Assembly (NCBI GenBank): GCA_005799205.1
Contig: SYHM01000042.1
Location: 1 to 5,298, forward strand
DNA: 5,298 nucleotides
From: Planctomycetia bacterium
GTDB taxonomy: Bacteria > Planctomycetota > Phycisphaerae > Phycisphaerales > SM1A02
Reading direction: 5' to 3'
The translations under genes and the position numbers were made by a program. Shown here piece by piece: positions 1 to 5,298 of this stretch (its first letter is position 1; each line of letters starts with the position of its first letter). The notes beneath the pieces were generated by a model, which saw only the letters and a list, made by a program, of their open reading frames with translations, was not told the origin of the DNA and did not search any database.

Positions 1-1
1 C

Positions 2-871
2 GGATTGAGTCACGTCGCATTCAACATGCTCTTTCTGTGGGTCTTTGGAGGAGCAGTCGAAGGCAGACTCGGGTCGTGGTGGTTCGCGCTCTTTTACCTA
101 TCGGGCGCGATGGTCGCCGCGCTCGGGGAGTGGCTGATCGACCCCGCGCCGATGATCGGCGCGAGTGGCGCGGTCGCGGCAGTGACTGGAGCGTTCGCCG
201 CACTCTGTCCGCGCGCGCGCGTTCGCATTCTCTTCTTTTTTAGCATCATCGAGATCCCCGGACTTGTGCTCGTGCTTGTCTTTGCTGGGATCGATCTCCT
301 TGGACAGATTGGCAACTCGTTTTCAGGTACCGGCGGCGTTGCCTACAGCGCGCATCTCGTCGGGTACGCGATGGGGATGACGACGATGGTGGCCCTCCTG
401 GGCTTGCAGGTGCTGCCCCGAACCGAATTCGACCTGTTTTTTCTGATCAAGCAGTCTCACCGTCGGCGCGCCATGCGTGCAGCGTTCAACCAACGCGGCA
501 GCCCGTGGGTGAAGGATGCCGCACAGAACACGGCGACGACTCGTGACTCGGGTCCCGCGGCCGCACCCCGACCGATGAGCCTTGCTGAGGAGGCCGCTGC
601 GCTGAGCGATGCTTCGGCGCGGTGGTCGCGTGGCGAGTTCGCCAGCGCCGCTGCGGCCTGGGAGCGGTTTGCTCGACGGAGTCCGACTCATCCTCAAGCA
701 GCTGAGGCACTGCTTCTCGCGGCAGTGACTCACGCACGAAGGCTCGACGCGAGCGATCGGGCGAGAGACATTCTTGGTGCGCTCCTCACATTGCACCCAG
801 CGCCAAGCGACGCGACGCTCGAGCAGGCACGTGCCCTGCTCGGCGAGCTCGATCAGCGAGGCACCCCATGA
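2..871 (+). CDS. Rhomboid-family intramembrane serine protease with TPR-like C-terminal tail (5' partial)
   Basis: Rhomboid proteases cleave transmembrane substrates inside the lipid bilayer. The N-terminus lies outside the window: the frame is open from base 2, and the TTG at 5 is internal because family motifs begin immediately. Numbering from that TTG, His3 and Asn7 form the HxxxN oxyanion-hole motif in SHVAFNMLFLW. The nucleophile Ser54 lies in IGASGA (codon 164-166), and His117 in YSAHLVGYAMG (codon 353-355) completes the Ser/His dyad. Hydrophobic segments around 24-42, 53-68, 77-98 and 116-136 fit membrane helices. From about residue 145 the protein is soluble: a basic stretch, an Ala/Pro linker, then about residues 195-284 of Ala-rich helices (RWSRGEFASAAAAWERFARR) resembling one or two TPR units. 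The stop overlaps the trpF start as ATGA, implying co-translation. The rhomboid call is firm, the TPR call moderate, and the substrate unknown. Confidence 0.9.
   Translation, partial: GLSHVAFNMLFLWVFGGAVEGRLGSWWFALFYLSGAMVAALGEWLIDPAPMIGASGAVAAVTGAFAALCPRARVRILFFFSIIEIPGLVLVLVFAGIDLLGQIGNSFSGTGGVAYSAHLVGYAMGMTTMVALLGLQVLPRTEFDLFFLIKQSHRRRAMRAAFNQRGSPWVKDAAQNTATTRDSGPAAAPRPMSLAEEAAALSDASARWSRGEFASAAAAWERFARRSPTHPQAAEALLLAAVTHARRLDASDRARDILGALLTLHPAPSDATLEQARALLGELDQRGTP
858..861 (+). promoter_or_regulatory. Shine-Dalgarno site of trpF
   Basis: GAGG lies six bases before the trpF ATG at 868, within the last codons of the rhomboid gene. Together with the ATGA stop/start overlap it supports this start and suggests translational coupling. 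Confidence 0.6.
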
Positions 872-1521
872 CACTCGTCGTCAAGATCTGTGGGATCCGC
901 GACCCCGAGATGGCCCACACCTGCGCTGAAGCCGGTGCAACTGCGATTGGGTGCGTGCTCGCTGAGGGGAGCCCTCGCACCATTTCATTCGAGCGTGCGT
1001 GCGCGATCCACGCAGCACTGCCAACTTCGGTCGCATGCATCGCCGTGGTGCAGGGACCTCAAATCGTGGACCACGACCTCTCGCGCTGGCCAGGCGGTGT
1101 TCAGTTTCACGGAAGCGAGACGGCTCAGCAGATCAGTGAGTTCGCAACGCGCTCCCCGCGCCGCACGCACCAATGGTTCGTCAAGGTCATCAAGGGATCG
1201 CTTGACGACATCCTGCCGTGGGATTTACATCCATCGATTGATGCGATCCTCGTCGATGGCGACCATGCGGGAAGCGGAAAGGCGCATTCGAATGAGTGGC
1301 TTGAACACCTCGCCACGATCCGTTCGCGCTTGACAAAGCCGGTGATTCTTGCGGGTGGACTCACACCCGAGAGCGTTGGGCGAGCGATCGAACTCGTGCG
1401 ACCAGATGGAGTTGATGTCTCAAGCGGCGTCGAACGCACACGTGGCGTGAAGGATCCATCGCGAATTGTCGACTTTGTCATTGCCGCGCGCGAGGCGCAC
1501 GATCGCTTACATCGTCGGTAA
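868..1521 (+). CDS. trpF: Phosphoribosylanthranilate isomerase (TrpF)
   Basis: Catalyses the Amadori rearrangement of N-(5-phosphoribosyl)anthranilate to CdRP, the third step of tryptophan synthesis from chorismate, in the cytoplasm. The 217-aa length is normal for a single-domain TIM barrel. Visible motifs are VKICGI with the general base Cys8, GSPR (Arg37), VQFHGSE near 78-84, VDGD with the probable general acid Asp130, AGSGK at 134-138, LAGGLTPESV at 161-170 and the phosphate-binding DVSSGVE at 183-189, followed by GVKDPSRI. The ATG is chosen for its SD site and because KICG then sits at the usual distance from the N-terminus. The usual GGTGKTFDW-like stretch is degenerate here (AGSGKAHSNEW), but the catalytic pair is kept. 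The gene follows the rhomboid gene with overlap. No other trp gene is in view. Its last 15 bases overlap the end of the convergent RdgC-like gene. Confidence 0.95.
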   Translation: MTLVVKICGIRDPEMAHTCAEAGATAIGCVLAEGSPRTISFERACAIHAALPTSVACIAVVQGPQIVDHDLSRWPGGVQFHGSETAQQISEFATRSPRRTHQWFVKVIKGSLDDILPWDLHPSIDAILVDGDHAGSGKAHSNEWLEHLATIRSRLTKPVILAGGLTPESVGRAIELVRPDGVDVSSGVERTRGVKDPSRIVDFVIAAREAHDRLHRR

Positions 1522-2805
1522 AACTCGCGGAGCGGTCGTCGCTGCAGTCACCCGCCCAGCAGCGCGCTGACGAATCCACTCGCTCACTGTTGCGCGAACC
1601 CCCGCCCAGCCACTCCCAAGTCGCTCGACCAGAAACGACTCATACAGCGCATCCAGAGTCCGGTCAAAAAGCAGGGTGCTCTCGATGCGCTCTTCGATCA
1701 ACTCTCGAGTCGACGCGGGCGGCTCGATGGGCTTTGGAAGAGCAAGTCCACTCACCACGAAGCGATCCCCCTGCAGCGTGCACCGCCAGACCTGCCCTTC
1801 TGCAGCGATGGTGAGACCAAGTCGCCTCGGCATCTTTCCGCTCTGGAGTGCGCGGGCCGCCTCGGGGCTTCTCGTAGGAGCATCGCCGCGAAGGTTTACG
1901 CCGCCAGTCACCCCCCATGCGCACTCAAGATCAACCTGTCGCTCTGCAACAAGGGCGACCTCGCTCGGTTGCCTCGTCCGAACACCGACTTCAACGATTC
2001 CCTCAGCAGAGTCGCACTTCCACCAGAGCCAGAGCAGAAACACATTGCCGAGATAATCCGCTGGATCGCCAGAGGCCCATGAGGGCAGCGGATGTTCACC
2101 AAGTCGTCGCGGCTCACCCTCGCTGTCCGTCGCGATCGCCGCTGGCGGAGCCACAAATGCATCGAGTTGCGCATCGCGCAAGTCACGTGCAAGCCCGAGT
2201 GCATCGGCGATGCGCACGGCGCGCCTTCCTGCCCCTTGGCGCTCGATGTGACAGTCGAAGGTCTCGGCGACGACTCCCTTGAGTTGATTGAATGCCACCT
2301 CACCGTCGACTGGCGAGAGGATCACGTTGCGTTCGAGGTCCCACAAGACAGGCCGCTCCGCGATCGAACGCCAGCGTCCCTCACCAACTTCCTGCATCGC
2401 CCGCTGTTCTGCCCGCTCTTTCGCCTCGAGTCGATCCGCGCGTGAGAGGGGGTGCTCGCGGTGCGGTCCCCCTCGCAATTCGTCTTCAGCTACCGCGCGG
2501 TACGCGCGCTTGATCGCCGGTGGAACTCCAACTCGATCCGTCCGGATCGAGGCGAGCATCGCGCCAGAAAACGCATTCGACTCGTAGCAAAAGTCGAGAT
2601 CGAAGAGATGGCGCCCTGCGACCCAACCACTCGTTGTGGGCACACCGTTGCCACATGCCTCTGGCCGAACGCGGTTCGTACGCAACTGTTCGAGGACCTT
2701 CGGATCGATCGCTTTCGGTGCGGCGCCTGAGACGATCGTGCAGCGCGCGTATGAGAGAACTCCGTTGCGAAAGGGCATCCACACACTATCGGTGATTTCT
2801 CGCAT
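1507..2805 (-). CDS. RdgC-like recombination-associated protein, C-terminally extended
   Basis: A 432-aa protein whose first half resembles RdgC, a ring-forming DNA-binding protein that in E. coli modulates RecA-dependent recombination. The similarity was recognised by eye. An N-terminal beta-rich segment has MPFRNGVLSYARCTIV (10-25) and GWVAGRHLFD (60-69). VPPAIKRAYRAV (94-105) matches the RdgC 'lP..vik.al' helix. A charged helix with SRADRLEAKERAEQRA (121-136) parallels the RdgC Lys/Glu-rich coiled segment. RPVLWDLERN (151-160) precedes a short strand and a helix ending in ETF, like the RdgC 'mmWiDt' region. The rest, with FLLWLWWK (256-263) and an apparently helical C-terminus (366-415), goes beyond the roughly 300-aa E. 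coli protein. No signal peptide is visible. The start MREIT was chosen over an ATG 63 bases upstream because that one lies inside the enolase gene and adds unconserved sequence. Divergent from eno, convergent with trpF. Function in this organism is unproven. Confidence 0.6.
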   Translation of the reverse strand: MREITDSVWMPFRNGVLSYARCTIVSGAAPKAIDPKVLEQLRTNRVRPEACGNGVPTTSGWVAGRHLFDLDFCYESNAFSGAMLASIRTDRVGVPPAIKRAYRAVAEDELRGGPHREHPLSRADRLEAKERAEQRAMQEVGEGRWRSIAERPVLWDLERNVILSPVDGEVAFNQLKGVVAETFDCHIERQGAGRRAVRIADALGLARDLRDAQLDAFVAPPAAIATDSEGEPRRLGEHPLPSWASGDPADYLGNVFLLWLWWKCDSAEGIVEVGVRTRQPSEVALVAERQVDLECAWGVTGGVNLRGDAPTRSPEAARALQSGKMPRRLGLTIAAEGQVWRCTLQGDRFVVSGLALPKPIEPPASTRELIEERIESTLLFDRTLDALYESFLVERLGSGWAGVRATVSEWIRQRAAGRVTAATTAPRVLPTM

Positions 2806-2815
2806 TTGTGAGCCA

Positions 2816-2819
2816 CTCC
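2816..2819 (-). promoter_or_regulatory. Possible Shine-Dalgarno site of the RdgC-like gene
   Basis: Read on the minus strand this is GGAG, ten bases before the ATG at 2803-2805. The spacing is slightly long, but it supports MREIT as the start rather than the ATG at 2866-2868. Confidence 0.4.
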
Positions 2820-2825
2820 GACAGG

Positions 2826-2855
2826 TTGTCCACCCGCAACGCCAGTCACTATCTT
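2826..2855 (+). promoter_or_regulatory. Candidate sigma70-type promoter of eno in the divergent intergenic gap
   Basis: TTGTCC (2826-2831) and TATCTT (2850-2855) each match four of six consensus bases and are 18 bp apart. Transcription would begin about seven bases past the -10 box, at or next to the enolase ATG at 2862, giving little or no 5' leader. The same AT-rich element reads GATAGT on the other strand (2849-2854), so it could also serve the RdgC-like gene, but no matching -35 box was seen there. Short degenerate motifs; tentative. Confidence 0.3.
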
Positions 2856-2861
2856 GGACGC

Positions 2862-4208
2862 ATGCCATTCACCATTGAAGACATTCGCGCTCGTCAGGTT
2901 CTCGATTCTCGCGGCCAACCAACAGTCGAGTGTGAGGTGCGGCTCTCTGGCGGCGCAGTTGGACGCGCTGCCGTTCCGAGCGGCGCATCAACGGGTGAGC
3001 ACGAGGCAGTCGAGTTACGCGATGGTGACAAGAAGCAGTGGATGGGCAAGGGAGTCCTCAAGGCAGTCGCGAACATCAACGATCTCATCGCACACGAGTT
3101 GCTTGGCGCCGATGCGCGCACACAGGAATCGATCGACCAATTGCTGCGCGCACTCGACGGAACGAAGAACAAGTCGAATCTCGGTGCGAATGCAACGCTT
3201 GCAACAAGCTTGGCGATCGCACACTCGGCTGCGATAGCGACCGATCAACCTCTCTATCGCTACGTTGGTGGAACCCACGCTCGAACACTGCCCGCGCCGA
3301 TGCTCAACATCCTGAACGGAGGCAAGCACGCGGACAACACCGTCGACTTCCAAGAGTTCATGATTCAACCGTGGGGTTTCGGTGACTTCACCGAGGGACT
3401 GCGCGCAGGAGTCGAGATCTACCACGCATTGAAACGCGTCTTGCACGACCGCGGGCTCTCGACGGCCGTTGGTGACGAGGGTGGCTTCGCTCCAAATCTG
3501 GCGAGCAACGAGGAGGCACTCGAACTGATTTCGCGCGCCGTCGACGCAGCTGGCTATGACCTCGGCCGCCAGATCTTCATCTGCCTTGATCCCGCGACGA
3601 GTGAACTTGCCAATGAGGCAAAGGCGCGAGGCAAGAAGGGTTATTGCTTCTTCAAGAGCGACCCCAAACGGGTTCTTTCGAGCGACGAGATGATTCGACT
3701 TTGGGAAACCTGGTGTGCGAAGTGGCCGATCCGGTCGATCGAGGATGGCCTTGGTGAGAGCGACTGGACTGGATGGGCCGCGCTGACCAAATCGCTGGGA
3801 TCCAAGGTGCAAATCGTCGGCGACGATCTGTTCGTCACGAATCCAGAGTTTCTGCGCCGAGGCATCGCAGAGGGATGCGCAAATGCGATTCTGGTGAAGG
3901 TCAATCAGATCGGCACCCTCAGTGAAACGCTTGATGCGGTCAACACGGCGCACCGCGCCGGATATCGAGCGGTGATGTCTCACCGATCGGGCGAGACCGA
4001 AGATTGCACGATCGCAGACCTCGCGGTGGCGACGAACTGCGGACAGATCAAGACGGGCGCACCGTGTCGTTCTGATCGAACCGCCAAGTACAACCAGTTG
4101 CTTCGAATCGCCGAAGAACTTGGAGAGGGTGCCGTGTACGGTGGAGTCGCCCCCCCAGCCATTGCCGCCGCGCGCCCGCGGACTGCGAAGCGACCGTCAC
4201 GCGTATGA
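2862..4208 (+). CDS. eno: Enolase (phosphopyruvate hydratase)
   Basis: Interconverts 2-phosphoglycerate and phosphoenolpyruvate in glycolysis and gluconeogenesis; a cytoplasmic, Mg-dependent enzyme. It has 448 aa, slightly longer than the usual 430. The N-terminal domain starts MPFTIEDIRARQVLDSRG and contains the active-site loop PSGASTGEHEAVELRDGDK (39-57). The barrel follows, with NILNGGKHADN (149-159) and VGDEGGFAPN (203-212) holding catalytic Glu206. The Mg ligands are Asp243 (CLDPATSE), Glu294 (SIEDGL) and Asp321 (VGDDLF). The catalytic base is Lys346 (VKVNQIG), and SHRSGETED (373-381) and IKTGAPCRSDR (396-406) complete the site. Nothing essential is missing. The ATG at 2862 was chosen over an in-frame GTG at 2808 because homology begins here and the extension would cross the promoter gap. 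Only a weak GGA precedes it (2856-2858). About 20 Ala/Pro/Arg-rich residues follow the usual end (VYGG), after a run of seven C. The 3' end overlaps the ccsA-like gene by 12 bp. Confidence 0.97.
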   Translation: MPFTIEDIRARQVLDSRGQPTVECEVRLSGGAVGRAAVPSGASTGEHEAVELRDGDKKQWMGKGVLKAVANINDLIAHELLGADARTQESIDQLLRALDGTKNKSNLGANATLATSLAIAHSAAIATDQPLYRYVGGTHARTLPAPMLNILNGGKHADNTVDFQEFMIQPWGFGDFTEGLRAGVEIYHALKRVLHDRGLSTAVGDEGGFAPNLASNEEALELISRAVDAAGYDLGRQIFICLDPATSELANEAKARGKKGYCFFKSDPKRVLSSDEMIRLWETWCAKWPIRSIEDGLGESDWTGWAALTKSLGSKVQIVGDDLFVTNPEFLRRGIAEGCANAILVKVNQIGTLSETLDAVNTAHRAGYRAVMSHRSGETEDCTIADLAVATNCGQIKTGAPCRSDRTAKYNQLLRIAEELGEGAVYGGVAPPAIAAARPRTAKRPSRV

Positions 4209-5297
4209 GTGCAGGCCAGTGATCACAAAGTTGATCACGATCCAATTGAACAACATGACACCCGCACCGATCACGGCAAGGATGGCCGTCCACAGACCCT
4301 TGTCCTTGACGCGGTAGCGCACGTGTACGAGCACTGCGAACACGACGAAGGTGTTCAGGGCGAAGACTTCCTTGGGGTCCCATCCCCACGGACGCCCCCA
4401 CGAATGATCGGCCCAAATCGCACCCATCACGATTCCAGCCCACAACAGAACGAATGAAAGTTTCATCAACAGCATCGTGACGCCATCGAGCACCTCTGCG
4501 AGTCGCGCTCCGCGAAGGGGCTGCCCGGGGGCGATGGCCATCGCTCCCCCGCTGCCTCCGACACGCGCGAAGACGGCAGCGCCTCCTGCCAATCGAAACA
4601 CCAGATACATCGCGGCGCTCACTGCCGCCATGAAGATCAGACAGTATGAGAAGATGATGACATTCGTGTGAATGTAAAGCCACACGTCATGCAGGACCGG
4701 CATCATGTTCGAGATCTGCGCATTGAGTTGCACAGGCAAGAAGTGCGCCGCCATCAGAGCCACCGCGCTCGCGAATCCACTCGCAAGCGCGAAGATTCCG
4801 GCAGCGGCTCGACGACGCATCACAATCTCGAAGACAATTGCAGCGCACCCCCCGAACCAGGCAGCAGTTGTCACCGCCTCAAACATGTTTGTGTTTGGCC
4901 AGCGCGACGAGATCCACCACCGCAGTCCAAGCGCCGCGCTCTGCAGCAAGAATGCGCATCCGAAGCACGCAAGTCCTGCAATCATCGCTGTGCGCCATCG
5001 GTAGACGATCGCAAGCAGCAGCAAGACGACACTCAGTGCGTACACCAGCCAGATCCGTGAAAGATTGCCGTTGGCGAAATACCACGACTCCCACTGCAAT
5101 CGGCTTGCGTCTGGGTAGGCCGCAGGATTCATCGTCGGCAGCAACTGAGCGAGCGCGGCAACGGAGCGATTGACCTCGGCCGCGTTTCCGTTTGACCAAC
5201 CCTCGACGAGCGCCTTCCATGCCCCTGCGCACGCGCGCTGCGTTGCTGGATCGATCCCTTCAAGTGGTTGAGTTGTGATCCCCGCGGCCTTCACCGC
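4197..5297 (-). CDS. ccsA: CcsA/ResC-family cytochrome c biogenesis protein (5' partial)
   Basis: Membrane subunit of the System II cytochrome c assembly machinery, which moves heme across the membrane and presents it to apocytochrome c. The frame is open to the right edge, so the N-terminus is missing; the GTG at 5292-5294 is probably internal. Numbered from it, residues 1-78 are a non-membrane segment with a pattern (WSNGNAAEVNRSVAAL, YPDASRLQWESWYFANGN) I associate with large CcsA and fused CcsBA proteins. About eight hydrophobic helices follow (near 81-99, 105-124, 140-158, 167-183, 210-233, 272-297, 310-325, 337-357). Diagnostic motifs are NTNMFEAV (134-141), WLYIHT with probable external heme-ligand His209, the heme-handling WWD motif SWGRPWGWDPKE (298-309), His324 in the following helix, and GLHSY (360-364) with the second external His361, four residues before the end. 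Convergent with eno, overlapping by 12 bp. Confidence 0.93.
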   Translation of the reverse strand, partial: AVKAAGITTQPLEGIDPATQRACAGAWKALVEGWSNGNAAEVNRSVAALAQLLPTMNPAAYPDASRLQWESWYFANGNLSRIWLVYALSVVLLLLAIVYRWRTAMIAGLACFGCAFLLQSAALGLRWWISSRWPNTNMFEAVTTAAWFGGCAAIVFEIVMRRRAAAGIFALASGFASAVALMAAHFLPVQLNAQISNMMPVLHDVWLYIHTNVIIFSYCLIFMAAVSAAMYLVFRLAGGAAVFARVGGSGGAMAIAPGQPLRGARLAEVLDGVTMLLMKLSFVLLWAGIVMGAIWADHSWGRPWGWDPKEVFALNTFVVFAVLVHVRYRVKDKGLWTAILAVIGAGVMLFNWIVINFVITGLHSYA

Positions 5298-5298
5298 C

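Noticed and set aside
211..221. Alternating GC run, possible Z-DNA or unstable repeat
   Set aside because: Only 11 bases, explained by Arg-Ala-Arg codons in the rhomboid gene.
234..241. T-run resembling a terminator tail
   Set aside because: It encodes the Phe-rich part of a rhomboid membrane helix and has no stable hairpin before it.
323..874. Antisense 183-codon frame opposite the rhomboid gene
   Set aside because: Arg/Ser/Cys-rich composition typical of a shadow frame; the rhomboid motifs are on the plus strand.
1558..1567. CAGCGCGCTG palindrome as a trpF terminator
   Set aside because: It has no loop or U-run and lies inside the RdgC-like coding sequence; a chance GC-rich palindrome is more likely.
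1917..2587. Several overlapping plus-strand open frames opposite the RdgC-like gene
   Set aside because: Arg/Ser-rich with no motif. The minus-strand frame is longer and has coherent secondary-structure patterning and family motifs.
2808..2861. Enolase starting at GTG 2808
   Set aside because: It would add 18 unconserved residues across the divergent gap; MPFTIEDIRARQVLDSRG at 2862 is the family's usual N-terminus.
2806..2868. RdgC-like gene starting at the minus-strand ATG at 2866-2868
   Set aside because: It would overlap the enolase start and add a Cys/Trp/Arg-rich peptide unlike the family; the ATG at 2803-2805 has a GGAG upstream.
3015..3983. Long (322 codon) open frame antisense to eno
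   Set aside because: It lies wholly opposite an enolase with every catalytic motif intact and has no recognisable domain. Long antisense frames are common in GC-rich genes.
4048..4683. 211-codon minus-strand frame opposite the end of eno and in another frame of ccsA
   Set aside because: Low-complexity Arg/Ser/Gly composition; it conflicts with the clear WWD and GLHSY motifs of the ccsA frame.

Overview
This is a GC-rich (about 60% by eye) bacterial chromosomal window, almost entirely coding. Five protein genes fill it, two of them cut by the window edges, and the only real intergenic gap is 56 bp. The organism is most likely a planctomycete-type bacterium, possibly Phycisphaerae. This is inference from three things: a CcsA-type cytochrome c assembly protein preceded by the periplasmic segment typical of large CcsA/CcsBA proteins, a rhomboid protease with a TPR-like tail, and a long RdgC-like protein. 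No marker gene confirms it, and I saw no RNA genes, mobile elements or CRISPR.

Layout: (a) 2-1521, plus strand: the 3' part of a rhomboid intramembrane serine protease gene, translationally coupled through an ATGA overlap to trpF (phosphoribosylanthranilate isomerase, tryptophan synthesis). (b) 1507-2805, minus strand: a 432-aa protein resembling the DNA-binding recombination-associated protein RdgC, with an extra C-terminal region. (c) 2806-2861: a short divergent intergenic region carrying the start signals of the RdgC-like gene and of enolase. (d) 2862-4208, plus strand: eno, a complete enolase with all catalytic and metal-binding residues. (e) 4197-5297, minus strand: the C-terminal membrane module of a CcsA/ResC-family cytochrome c biogenesis protein, which runs off the right edge.

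The genes do not form one pathway. They are housekeeping functions (tryptophan synthesis, glycolysis, cytochrome c maturation) beside a membrane protease and a probable recombination/DNA-binding protein. What stands out is compaction. Both convergent gene pairs overlap at their 3' ends (15 and 12 bp), leaving no dedicated terminator space, and eno may be translated from a very short leader or none. I found no convincing new defence or mobile system. The RdgC-like protein is the least characterised gene and the best candidate for follow-up.
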